NCBI GenBank assembly: GCA_050084515.1
Contig: CM114275.1
Span: 25,048,001-25,112,000 of the forward strand
Origin: Blasia pusilla
Lineage: Eukaryota; Marchantiophyta; Marchantiopsida; Blasiales
Reading direction: 5' to 3'
Length of the DNA stretch: 64,000 nt
The position numbers were made by a program, and so were the translations under genes. How positions within the stretch are numbered: position 1 is the first letter of the stretch; each line of letters begins with the position of its first letter. The notes below the pieces were generated by a model. The model searched no databases. It was not told the DNA's origin and saw only the letters and a list, made by a program, of their open reading frames with translations. Positions 22,901-34,629 of the stretch are shown piece after piece.

Positions 22901-25171
22901 AGCTATTGTAAGAGTAAAATTTAGGCCTTGGCAGAACCTGTTTCAACTTGGTGTGTGATCTCATGTGCTGATTAAACATTGCACGCGAAACATGATGTAA
23001 GTTGGGGTTTGGGGCTGTTGAGGGGGCACAGTAAAAGGAGGGAAGCAAATATTAACATCTGTTGAACATCACCATTTAGTTTAAATTGTTGTTTTGGTTC
23101 TGTTTTACCACTCTTCTTGTGGAGAATGTGAATCCAAGATGGATTGATGGATTTGCTATGGGGGTAACATTAGCGTCCAGACAGTTATATTTCACTTGTC
23201 AGCTTATTTCTGAAGAAATTGCCGGTTATTTTGACATTTAATAAAGTAAAGCAGTTTTTTAACATTGGAAATTGCCTCGAATTCCAAAACTACCTTCGAA
23301 ATATTTAAATTAGTCTCTGTGCTTACAACGAGTGCCTGAACTGGCTGGACTCTGATGGGTATCCACTGACGGTATAGTTTTTTCATCTTTTTGTGCAGCT
23401 GGAAAGATCTTTGCGCTTTTAAAGTCGTTCCACAGAAGAGGTTTACAATCTTCCAGTTGTATGATATGGAAGATGATGTGATCCAGGCTGAGATTAGAAA
23501 GCCTCCCGAACGAGCAACTTGTGGGGTAAGTTATTGCCACTTAAGTTGTTTAGGGGGCTGTAGGGCTGGATTGCTTCCATGTCTCGATCTTGTTTGGAAT
23601 GTAAGACGGAATATTATTACAGCGCTCTAAGATAGAAATTCCCTGCCACTGCTTCGTTCAAAGTCCAACATGAGCTTTGTTGCACAGATTCAGTTGTTGC
23701 ATGCATGTCAGAGAACAGTGACTGAACTTGTAATTCATATTACTCTTTGAGCTGTGTCGGAGAAGAAAGAGACCTGTGAGGTGATCTACCCAAATGCAAC
23801 CCTGTCCGTCGTAGATGACTTATTATGAAGGGAGCTTTGTTACCTGAGATGCTTTGGGCTTTCATGGGTATACAAGAATTGACAGCTGGTTGTGGCTCTG
23901 GACCTATTGTAGGATACTACTGGTTGGTATCGACTGAGTACTATCATGAGAATTCGACAAATTGTACGAGTTCGTTTTCTCGTTCTCTATCCAGGTGAGG
24001 TTGCCAGGGGCCTCGAAGCAGCGGAGCGCAAATGTTTGAGTCGCACCAAATCTGTGACTGAAGTCGAGGATGGAAATAAGACTGCAGCTGTGGAAATAGC
24101 AGAGTTGCATGGTGACGTGGAAACAGGCAATGAAAAGATGAATATCTCTCACGGAGCAAGTGAGGGAGAGGACTCTGTTGCTGAAGGTAAAGAGTATTTA
24201 TGAACTCTGTATGCTTGCTCCCCAATGCCAGTAGAAATCTGATGATTGTTTCCCCAATACTTCGGCTAAAAATGTCTCTTGATCATAGTCATGTATCTTT
24301 GAGCTTACTAAAAGTCTCCGTGCCCGGTGGCCCTCAAAGCCCGAAGTCAATCAGAGGAGTTGGGTGACAATGGCGAGCCTGCGATCCCAAATCAAGAGGA
24401 AGAGGAGGAAGAAGAAGAAGAGGAAGACGAAGAAGAGGAGGAAGAAGAGGAAGAGGAGGAAGAACTAGAGGATGACGAAGATGAGGAAGAGATGGAGGAT
24501 GTGGAGCCGGAAAGTCAGGTTCGAATTTCCTCAACAAACTTTTGCCATCTGGAGATCAGCTGAATTCGCACTCATTTAGCTCTTGTGGTCATCAGTTTCT
24601 CAATGGCCCAGTTTGAGTTGTTTGAACGATGGCGCCAATAGGCTGTAGAATCTAATAATGGGCTCTGCCACTTATCGCTTTGATAGAGTATCGTGAGTGA
24701 TCAGAGGATTTTGGTGATCTAGCTCAACTCAATGGTAGCTTCCGAGGGTATGGTCGCAAGACTATCTCCCTGACAAAGGCACTTGATTTTGCAGGAAGGT
24801 ATCAGAGGATTACCGGGTCCAATTGCTCGAGAATGTATCCTCTCCGTTGAAATTAAAGAAAGTAGATCTGTGGCCCACAGTAAATAAGTCATAATGAATC
24901 TTTCACTTTGAAACGGCAATCAAATCTTTGTTTTCTTGTCGAGTTTATGGAGTTTGATGGTGTCGATTACCATTGTTGCTTTGACGTCACATCTGTAGAT
25001 ATGGACCCTGCAGATAATATTCCGAAAAACTATTTGCAGGCTTTGTTGGGAAAGTTTTCATTCAGTAGTGATCATGCAGAGCAGATGAGTGATTGTGTTG
25101 CTGGGAGAGACGAAGATGCAGAATACACGATCTATGAACAAGATGATGATGACGAGGATAGGGAAAATTGA
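19257..25171 (+). CDS. GTF3C5-like: Transcription factor IIIC subunit 5 (GTF3C5/Tfc1-like), spliced
   Basis: Encodes the TFIIIC subunit that, with its dimer partner, binds the A box of tRNA genes and helps recruit TFIIIB for RNA polymerase III. Exons I can join with correct phase: 19257-19391, 19668-19959, 20204-20287, 20744-20834, [unresolved 20.87-21.75 kb], 21794-21962, 22231-22329, 22754-22840, 23399-23525, 23913-24186, 24340-24518, 24795-24879, 24999-25171 (TGA). Family blocks in order: N-terminal VNYPGYPATVSRAIETLGGE; LKFRPEDPYAHP; DYQYVVAVHAN; MLVPPLFSVKD; the Tau95 core ALVKMFEERPIWAKN and YYFGCGPFRNLWIKNGYDPR; YQMIDFRVP; LYDMEDDVIQAEIRKPPE; GWY...VRVRFLVLYPG. A long Glu/Asp-rich tail (24400-24500) and the C-terminal NIPKNYLQALLGKFSFS close it. 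The start ATG is chosen because the conserved block follows at once. No frameshift appears in the joined exons, so the gene looks functional. Confidence 0.85.
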
Positions 25172-26550
25172 AATTTGTTTTGCAATTCACTGGCTAAGAC
25201 TTTCTATCATACCAGTTATTGAGCAATGTGTTAATCGCAACGCAGAGCACGAGCAACTGATAACAAGCATCTTGACCTGATTGCTCGTGTGAGCTTCCAC
25301 TGGACTTTTTATCGTAGTGTCCTCGATTGAGGTGTCTTTTCTGTACAGTAAAAAAAGATCCAGGAAGGAAAGTAAGCTTGTAGAATTCTGGAAGTCGGAT
25401 TTGGTGATTGTTCGGTCTGCGATCGATATCTCGTGGAGTTGTGGATCTTGAATTGTTCTAAGTAAGGCCTATCCGAAACCTTCATTCCCTGTGCAAGGTT
25501 TCTCAGTAAAAGGTTAAAATTATAGCAGTGTAACACTGCGCTGATTAATTCTCCCATATCCAATAAGCAACACTTAGACATCTGAATGTGTGTAGCGTTT
25601 GAACATCCGAAAGTTGCATCGCTAAGTTCCTGAGATTTTAAAGCCGCAACCATGCTCTCAAAGACAGTTTAACGGATGTACGATTTCAACAATGCGGACG
25701 ATTCCATTGCAGCTTGATTGGTGAAGGTTTCCTACCTTCTCGAGTCCATATACGGACGTAAGAAAAAATCGTGTCGTACTGCGTTCCAATCATCCATCCC
25801 ACGTACTAGTAGACCTTTCTGTTCTCTTAGAACTGACTGAGTCCCTCAGGACGTGACCATCCGTTGACTCCATATTTGTTTCCCCGTTCCCGGTCAAGAT
25901 CATGCACATCTCGACTATCGCTGGCACTCTGAAATCCGTTTAGGCGCGGAAAAATTGCGATCTATTCAGGTATCCGAAACACGGTGGCGAGACACCCGCC
26001 GAATTCTTTGCTCCACGAAAGAGAAGCGCGTGGTGGCAGGCCAGAATGTCTTGCCCGCTGCTGCAAACACTTCCAAAGACAGAACAACACCGATCGGCAG
26101 TTCCAGAGTTGCCGATTTGATTTGTTTGAATTTGGACGGGAGCTAGCACTGCCACGAAGCTGCTATGGCGCGATGAGGACGGACACCCGTAGTCTCCTGC
26201 TACGTGGAGCGCAGGTCGTGTGTCACTCAGGCATCCGAGGGCGCGCTCATCCGCAGCTAAGATCCGATTCTCGCACGTGTCTTCCAGCCCTGCCGCGCAG
26301 GCAAACGGCTAGCAGGCGCGGTGACGATCTCATACAAGGAGGCGCGGGGGAGCAAATTTCTGCGCTGCATCTCGTCCGTTCGCCCCAGATCGTCCGACAA
26401 CCGATGCAACTGGGGTCTCCGTCGAGTTCTCGAGTCTCGATACTCTCTAGAACAAGAATTATTTGCTTCAGCATTCTCCTACTGTACTCGACACGCCAGC
26501 ATCATACGGCTGTACTGTAGCTAGAGACAGTCGATTCGAATCTCTGGGAG
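25172..26550. other. Intergenic, with one unrecognised 178-codon frame
   Basis: A GC-rich plus-strand frame (25984-26520) is open for 178 codons but shows no known motif and is Arg/Ser-rich, as chance frames in GC-rich DNA often are. The first part (25172-25900) is probably the 3' untranslated region of the TFIIIC gene and spacer. A remote exon cannot be excluded. Confidence 0.3.
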
Positions 26551-26555
26551 GAGGA

Positions 26556-26681
26556 TGATTGAGGACTCTATGAAGCAGCTAGTGACCCTTTCAAATATTG
26601 GGGAGATGAATGATTGAGGACTCTATGAAGCAGCTAGTGACCCTTTCAAATATTGGGGAGATGAATGATTGAGGAATCTAT
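26556..26681. repeat. 55-bp tandem repeat
   Basis: A 55-bp unit beginning TGATTGAGGACTCTATGAAG starts at 26556 and 26611, and a third partial copy starts at 26666. The two full copies appear identical, so the duplication is recent. Confidence 0.95.
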
Positions 26682-26740
26682 ATTGTTATGCCAGAGTACA
26701 TTCTTTATTCGTAAACATCCCAAGATTTGTACAGGCAGGA

Positions 26741-26876
26741 AGAAAATATTTCATATGCTATAGGTAGTAAAAAGAAATTTTGAATTTATATAATATAATT
26801 ATTTTTTTCCCTTCACATGCTATACATTAATTCTTCAAATAATTTTTTATTTCCCTTGCATGGTACGAACATTTTA
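26741..26876 (+). repeat. Diverged copy of the Helitron-like 3' half
   Basis: This stretch repeats the second half of the adjacent element, for example AAAATATTTCATATGCTA against AAAATATTTCACATGCTA, then CCCTTCACATGCTATAC against CCCTTCACGGGCTATAC. It lies directly upstream, so the two form a tandem pair. Confidence 0.6.
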
Positions 26877-27090
26877 TCTATATTATTATGGGAGAGGGTC
26901 TTCTTGATTTTCAAACACCTCTCTGCTTGACACATGGCAACTAGAGAGCGAGAAAATATTTCACATGCTACGGGCGACCTCATTAAATTGATTTACGTGC
27001 AACCTCATTAATCTCTTCCCTTCACGGGCTATACGGTAACTCTTCAAACAATTTTTTTACTTCCCGTGCATCGCACGCGCACCTTACTAG
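26877..27090 (+). mobile_element. Short non-autonomous Helitron-like element
   Basis: The element begins TCTATATTATTATGGGAGAG after an A. It ends with a small hairpin (CGTGC ATC GCACG, near 27065-27077) followed about ten bases later by CTAG and then T. A TC start, a 3' hairpin, a CTRR end and insertion between A and T are the Helitron hallmarks. The inner phrases CTTCTTGATTTTCAAACACC and GCTTGACACATGGCAAC recur near 32300 and 34300. Confidence 0.6.
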
Positions 27091-29686
27091 TAGGTCTTAT
27101 GTCCTCCGATTGTGCTTATCAATTATTGGGATGTCTCAAAAAGGACCTAGCAAGGCCGTATATGTTCCAACAGGAAATCCATCATTTGTTTGCCCACTAG
27201 GAGGTGTCAAAGTAAGGTCACATGGGAATAGGGTCTAGGTTCAGATTTTTGTATGTGTGTTTTGTGTATTAAATATATGTGTGCGTTTGATCCTCCGAGA
27301 GTCATGGGAGGAGACCAAAATTAATCAATGCATGTGGAGGACACGTGGATAGTCTAGATGATAGCCTAGATGATGAGATAAAAAAAACGAGGAGAACTTG
27401 TAGAGGCCGTAAATATCAAAAAAATTAGTATTTTCCTTTTCCGTTGGAAAAGAGAGCATTTAGTCCATTTCCCTATTCGCATTGTGTACCATGGGAAGGT
27501 TACCATTTCCTATTCTATCATTTCTCGGATAGAGAGACGTGGATAGGTAGCCCAACTATCTTTGACACCCCCTATCAACTCCTCTAAGACCTTAAAATTT
27601 TATGTATAGAATTATCTCCAGAAGACCTTCTTATAAATGCTCTTCCTAAGCAGGCACCTTGGTGCTTAAGTTGTTAGATCTAGGAACTAAGCATTGAGGC
27701 TACCCATCATAGCATATGAACTTCGATTCTACGATTCCAAAAAATTGAAGGTGGTTGGAGCCACAAAAATTTTATGAGGTTGTGAGATTTCTAGTGCCCA
27801 AAAAATTTGGGTGTAAGATGGGTTGCATTCTCACATCCTTGCAAATATGTTATGCTCAATAAAAATCTACAATGAACAAGGCATGGAAGTTTTCTTAGGG
27901 TTGCATGAGACCCCAAGAATACTTCTATGGAAGCAACTCTAAGGACCTTATCTTGTATGTACAAACAAGGTTCCCAATAACCTATGCGGTTGGAAATCAA
28001 ACCAAGAATGAGAAAAGAATATGAATGACTTAGGCCACAACCATATGCAATTGAGCTACTTCTATTCTTGTGTAAATTCCGCAAAAAATCTCAAATTTCA
28101 ATTAATTTATTGGTTATTCACATTAACATGGAAGGAAAGTGGCAAAGTTTACACAAGCTCTTCACTCTCTCCTATTTCAATCTTGATCCCCACATCCCCA
28201 TTTTCTCTCTTTTTTCAGCTCTCTCCAAAAATTTTCGAGAGGTTCATCACACTCCCATTTTCTCTCCACTTTTTCCTTCTCCCTTCACCATTTTTTAGAG
28301 AGGTTCATAGTTCACTATACCCTCCCATTTGCTCTCCTTTTTTCATCTCCTCAAATTTGGTTTAGATGCTTACCACACACTTCCAACTTTTCTCCCTTTT
28401 TCTCATCTCTCCTAAATTTTTGTAGGAGGTTTACCAGGCAAATTATTTCTCCATTAATGCATCTGCTCTTTTTCTTTCCATTGCACTCCAATTACTTTTG
28501 AGAGGTTCAAACACCAAACTAATTTTATAAGTGCATATGGATTTTTAGTGTGAAAATATTCTTTTTCCAAGATTGTTTTTGAATATGTGATTCTTGAATG
28601 GATACTCTTTATTTAATTATTTTGATGGTATACCAGAAAAATATTTAAATAAATAATTGAGAACCTTACCTAAGGCACTTTCAAAAGGAGAGTTTAGATG
28701 CCTTCGCTGCATACCCAAGTTGTGATAATGACACTAGACTTCTCTCAAACTCTACTTTTTAAAATTAGCAATTTCTACTCTCACTAGACGTAAGCTTCTA
28801 CTAAAAATGACACCACTATTGAGAAGTATATCATCAATAATGTTCATATCCCCTCTTACCTTGGCTCATGGTCCTTTATCCAAGAGTAACCAAGAGGAAG
28901 GAATGTTGGAACCACATTGGTTCTTCCACATGGATGTATGTGCATGTGGAAACAACATTTAGACCATTGTTCGTGGTGCATTCTCAACCGACTTATTTAT
29001 CATCCAAACTTGTATAGACTATCAAACTTGATATTTTCTTGTTGCATACTCCAAAACATTATGATCGATAAGTGTGACCATGCAGGTCCATGCTCGACAT
29101 GGAGTAATCAATGTTACGAGTATATCAAGGCCTCTTCCACAAGGGTTCATTAGATTCATCCTAAAAAATGAGGTTACAAATGGTGGAGGATCCAACAAAG
29201 ATCAATAGACTTCTAGGCTTCATAGTGCCTATATATTGAATAGAAACTTACATGCACATGCATGGAATAGATCAAGCAATGATATTTTGAATATGAGAGA
29301 CTTTTCATACTAACTTCAATTAATCGTTTCATTCATAAAATGCACATATCTCCTCTTACATCATACTAGTAATTTCTTTTTGACAAAGAAAATATTTAAT
29401 TGTATCATTGAGTTTTTCAAAAGAATTTGCTTCTTGTTTTTTTGTACACCTATCTTAGAATCTCTCATACCTATATACCTTTATGAAAAAAATCCCTCAT
29501 ACTATCCATCGTATTCCCACTTGATTTTGGTAAGGCTTGGGCTACGATATCATCTAGAGAGCTCTTACATTGCTTTCTAATGAACCCGTCACCAAAAATT
29601 TTCCTCTTCTAGGGATAGGTCACAGGTGGAAGGGGAGAAATAGCCCTATTGTAGTATGCATTATTAATTTTTGTGATCTCTAAAAA
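27091..29686. other. AT-rich gene-free stretch with a degenerate 68-bp repeat
   Basis: No coding frame of note. Between about 28140 and 28520 a degenerate unit of roughly 65-70 bases recurs about five times, marked by GAGAGGTTCA(T/A) and CTCCCATTTTCTCTCC-like phrases. The rest shows nothing I can name. Confidence 0.4.
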
Positions 29687-30010
29687 GCAATGTTGCACAG
29701 AAATGGACATGCTTGGCTCGCTCCCGAGCCTGCCACCTAGACCTGGGCTGATAGAGCCCGCACCCGTTGAGTGGCCCGCATGGCGGACTGGGCGTAGGCA
29801 AGCGCGGGCTTGGGGCCAGCCTGCGCGTGCCTGCGCCCAACTGGCCATGTAGGCCACCCAACGGGTACGGGCTTCGTCAACCCGGGTCTAGGTGGCGAGC
29901 TTCGGGCAGGCTTGGGTGCGGGCTGTGGGTACTCGGACCTGCATAGACATGTCCGTCCCATGGACAGACATAAGTCCGTGGAAATGGAATTTTTCCATGT
30001 GCAACCTTGC
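29687..30010. mobile_element. MITE-like element, copy 1
   Basis: The ends are GCAATGTTGCACA and, reverse-complemented, GCAAGGTTGCACA, a 13-bp terminal inverted repeat with one mismatch. TAAAAA flanks both sides (29681-29686 and 30011-30016) as a 6-bp target duplication. The interior is strikingly GC-rich inside AT-rich DNA and holds an imperfect inverted repeat of about 50 bases (CCACCTAGACCTGGG pairing with CCCGGGTCTAGGTGG). There is no coding frame. Confidence 0.7.
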
Positions 30011-30016
30011 TAAAAA

Positions 30017-32300
30017 GCATACCATGATGTGAGAAAAAGTGAAGTAATACAACTTTTAAAAGAGATGCAACTAATCAAATAAAAATCTTAAAAAGTAAAA
30101 CCCAAAAAACCACATTATAAACATATGGAGAAGACATCATGACTAGTATCCTTTACGTGCAAAATTTTCTCTCACTTGCCTTCTCCGTTGTATGAGAAAC
30201 TCAACCACGAAACAATAGATTATCACAATATTGGAAATTACCATAATTTTAATACTTACTTCCAAAAACACAAATAATCCTCACATACATAATACTTGGA
30301 GAATTGGTCATAATTGAAACTAACCTTAGGATCATCAATAGAGGGAGAATAACTCCACCAACCAAGTATCATACCAATATCTTCGGAATTCTTATCTTAG
30401 CATCTTGGTAACCACGCAACAAGTTACCTTTAGTATGCTTCAATGCTTCACATAAGCCTACTTTCTTACAATGATTTTTCATCATGGACATGATGTTTTA
30501 ATTTACTCCATCTTGGAAAATACAAGAATTCAAAATTTCCCACTTGAATATTCATGAAACCATTTTCATGGTCCGCTACTGTGTAACTCATGTTCTTCCA
30601 TCAATCAAAATATTCAAATGGTTTGGTGACCTCAAACTTTATATTAAAAATTCAAATGAAATTTGGGAGTCAAGAATGAGCAATTGAGTATTACTCTCAT
30701 TAGGCATTCTTTTCCTTTAATATCCTAATAATTTTAATAAATGAAAAGGATTCAAAAATGAAAATTGAGTGTGAGAAACAAGTAATTGAGCATCACGCTC
30801 TTTTGGAATCATTTTCTTAGAAGATCATAATAATTTCCCCACCTTGTAATTAATGGGAACTACTCATCCACAATGTATCACATCACCTTCTTTGAGATTT
30901 GAGAGGGATGCAGAACTGACAACAAAGTATTAATAATAGTTCTACCAAGTTTGGCACAAGTGAGAGAACCTCAAAAAACCTTTCAAGTCATTATGGTCAA
31001 AGTATGAGAACATTCATATAAATTTCAATTCATTAGCTTGCGATTATAATTAAATCAACTTTGTATTTGTGCAACTATTTGAATAGTGTGAAATTGAAGA
31101 GACAAAAACTTTACATCTCATTGTTGTATAATTCATGTATAAATAAAATATGTTGAAAGTAGGAATTTAAGGTAAAAATTTTATCCCAATGACAAAGACT
31201 TTTCAAGGGATATTAAGCCTTCTCAACACGTAGAGAGATATAGGGAAAGAGAATTATTAAACTCTCTTCATGGACCTAGTCGAGACAACCCAAATTTTTA
31301 GAGACCTTCCATAATTTTCTAATTTGGGAAGATTTAATGGGCACAATATAACATAAAATAAGTAACCAACTAAATTTTTTGATATTTACACCATAGAAAA
31401 TTATGGGAAAAGGAGCAAGCTTATCACTTAGATAATTATACCTACAATTTCCTGTCACTTTATTTGAATAACCCATTGAAAAAAAAAATGAAGAATATGA
31501 CATACTTAGGAGTTTGCGTTTCTTGCTTCACCATAACATTATGGCTTGAAAATCTTCATCTCAATTTTCTTGCATGTGCATATTTTCTAAAATTCTAACT
31601 TGACATAAAAATTCTTGCTAACATTTTGTTTGGGTTTTTTAATTTCTTTTTTGCATCATGGTTGTAAGGAAAGAAAATGGAGATTGATATTTTACTCTAT
31701 ATCCACGCTATTGAAACTCTCTAACACATTGTGCTTGTAGGTAAGTAAATGGACATTTTGCGCCCTTTTAATGAATCTATCAATGAGGCGATCTATCTTA
31801 AAATTCTTTCCCTAATTTTTGGCAAGTTCATCTCATTTCAATTGATTGTCATATCACTCTCATAACTCATTGATTTCCAAAAAAATTCATTTGAATATTT
31901 ATTTTCTCTGCCTATATTAACAAGATACTATAATAAGTTGAGCAAGATAATTTTAAGATCATGTCACCTATAAATATTTCTTTGGACCTTTTTGGTCCTT
32001 TTGACTAATGGATCCTATGCATATTTGGGGCATTCTAGATTCAAGTTCTATTGAGTGCGAAAATCTAATGAAAAAATAAAAATCTTGCTTTTCAACAAAC
32101 TTGTTGTCTAATTGCGCTTGGTGTATTTGGTATGGAAGTCGTCTTGTTAATTAAGGACGTTAGTATAGCCACATTCTTAGGTATTAATCCTAGCTTGGAG
32201 CATCTAGTCAATACTCATTCTTGCATTTATGATAGATTCATTCTCATGGAGTATGTTTCTCATGTATAGCTAGGTACCTACTATTTTTAGTCATATCTAA
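30017..32300. other. AT-rich gene-free stretch
   Basis: Only short frames, none with a motif. I see no array, RNA gene or element boundary here. Confidence 0.45.
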
Positions 32301-32439
32301 TCTACACTATTAAAGGAGGAAAACTTCTTGATTTGTAAGTATCTTTCTACTTGACATATGGCAATGGTGCAAAAAAAAAGTTTTGATAGCATGAGTAGTG
32401 TGATTATTGGTGTTGCGCAAAGCAGGGAGTGTATACTAG
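32301..32439 (+). mobile_element. Short Helitron-like element, second family member
   Basis: Begins TCTACACTATTAAAGGAGG after an A and ends CTAG before a T. It shares CTTCTTGATTTG and CTACTTGACATATGGCAA with the element at 26877. The 3' hairpin is weak, so the call rests on the ends and the shared phrases. Confidence 0.45.
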
Positions 32440-33870
32440 TGGAGTCTAAAGTGATGCTATCTCAACTTTCTTTACAAAAGGCTTAGGAAACCTCATTATC
32501 TGGAATGTTCACTAATCAATTCTTTCACCTCTTTGTGGGTAACAATCTTTAGGGTAGTGTTTATTGATATTTCTCATAAGCAGGATGTCCATGTGCAAAG
32601 GGAGATTCATGAAGTACATATACCAAATTTTTTGTTATATTAATTCTATGACATGAAAAATATTAATTGGACTATGGGCAATTCTAGATCCTTGTAGAAG
32701 ATACTTAATTAATTTGGTAAGAAATTTAAATAGATTATTTAGAACCTTTTGAAATGAAAGCTTCCTTATGTTATTAATTACTTTAAAAACTTAGCCTTAA
32801 GAATGCTCTATAGATACTTTTAACAACTAAATTCTACCATTGGTTTTGAATGTAGCAAGTCAAATTTTATGGATTCTTTTCCTCCTCAAAATCTGAAGGT
32901 TTTAAGCTTATTTTAAAAAATACTTACTTTACAAGTTAATCTCATAACATAAAATAATAAATTTCATTTATGTTTATATATGAAGAATACATACATTATT
33001 CAAAAACCAGTGGATTTTTTATTATGAGTCTAATCATATTTGGGTCAAAAGACTCAAAATAGATAGTAAACTTCGCTAGTGGGATGATTGCTTTGTCCTA
33101 AAATTTGCTGAGATCCATGGGGCCTTGGGCGGTAGGTTTGATACTTTTCTTATCGACCATGCCCATCTCTAGTTTATCTTTGGCAATTGGAATTTTATAC
33201 TATAGATGATAGATGTCCATTGCTTTGCAATGTGCCCAAGCCAATGGGCTCATGAGGCGGGCTAAGACCATCGAAGACACTACTGCTCTGGCCCCTGTTA
33301 AGAGTAATATGATTCTTTAGTTATTATCCGTATTTTTGTTTAAGTTGATGAAGTTAGCTATGAGGGAAGTCCTCTTTTCTCCTCCGAGTCCTCCTTATGG
33401 CCAGTTCAAGAGTTCATCTGCTTCTTGACTTCCCCTATTTTTAACTCTTGTGCCCATTTATAATATTACCAAAGTATGGTTTCTTCATTTTCAAGACCTT
33501 ACCTACTTCAACAAGCAAATATTTCACAACAATATGGAAAAAAAAGTAAAAACATGAGAAATATTATTATTAGGAATCCTCAAAGCTAAGTACCTATCAC
33601 ATATGGCAAACCGCATCACAACCATTTGCGACTATCTCCACGAGTGGAAGCAAGAGCCCCAATGCACCCCAAGTTGAGTGTCGATGGCAATCGTCACAAT
33701 CACATCGAAAAGAGAACAGACCCGAACAAAAAATAGATGACTAAATCCATAAGAACAACCAAAATGGGATCTTAAAGAATCAAGAACACCAAGATCACAC
33801 CCAGGGAAGGAAAAGATTAAGGAGAACTCCTAAGGTCCCCATTAAGGACCCTTATTAACTCCGTGAACAA
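32440..33870. other. AT-rich gene-free stretch
   Basis: No coding frame, array or RNA gene recognised. Confidence 0.45.
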
Positions 33871-34149
33871 GCAAGGTTGCAGAGAAACAGACCGTGGCCT
33901 GTGATGAGCAATTAAGCACGTGCCTTACCCAATGCGCAGGCCAAGAATAGACTTGACGCATGCCTGTGCCATCTAGAAGATGGGTGGAAAAAATAGGTGG
34001 TGGGTCACTAGGTTGGGGTGCGCGTTGGCCAAGCCCGAGTCTACCTTGCAACTGGAGCGGACCACAAAAATTTGGCCTCGCACGAACATGTCCATCCGAG
34101 GGATAGACATAAGTCCCCATACACGGACTTTATCCGTGTGCAAACTTGT
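33871..34149. mobile_element. MITE-like element, copy 2
   Basis: The start GCAAGGTTGCAGAGAAACAG and the end TGTGCAAACTTGT match the ends of the element at 29687-30010. An inner block CATGTCCATCC...GATAGACATAAGTCC corresponds to CATGTCCGTCC...CAGACATAAGTCC of copy 1. The flanks are GAACAA and GAATAG, an imperfect target duplication. It is older or more diverged than copy 1. Confidence 0.65.
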
Positions 34150-34292
34150 GAATAGGCTACATGCTCTACCCTAATTCATATACCTATGCTAGGGTGCATG
34201 TTTTCCTTTGACACGTATACACTCAAAATAATTATTTTGCAAAGTGACCCATTTCAATATATATCTTTTTTTAATTGACCATTATAATTCTA

Positions 34293-34460
34293 TATTATTA
34301 TTGGAGAGTGTCTTCTTGATTAGCAAACATCTCTTTGCTTGACATGTGGCAACCGGGCAGCACGAAAATGTTTTACATTTTCCGGGCAGCAAAAAAAAAT
34401 TCTTGTGTAATTTGATTAATCCCTTTCACTCCCATGCATGGCACATGTTGCTCACTAATC
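34293..34460 (+). mobile_element. Helitron-like fragment, third copy
   Basis: TCTATATTATTATTGGAGAG, TCTTCTTGATTAGCAAACA and GCTTGACATGTGGCAAC match the start of the element at 26877. The end (CCATGCATGGCACATG, then CACTAAT) is degenerate. Two further CTAG-T ends follow at 34503 and 34623, which suggests nested remnants. Confidence 0.45.
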
Positions 34461-34629
34461 TATTGGAGAGTGCCCTTTATTCTTTAAACTCTCCTACACT
34501 TACTAGTTAGGATAGGATGGATGGTGTTAAAGGTTAGAATTTAATTTAAGTTAATTGTCATTTTGAAAGATAATTTAAACCATTACACTTACAACGATAT
34601 TAGCTCCTTCATGTGCACTTACTAGTCCT

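Noticed and set aside
25984-26520. 178-codon plus-strand open frame
   Set aside because: GC-rich, Arg/Ser-rich composition, no motif, no splice or promoter support; kept only as a note in the intergenic entry.
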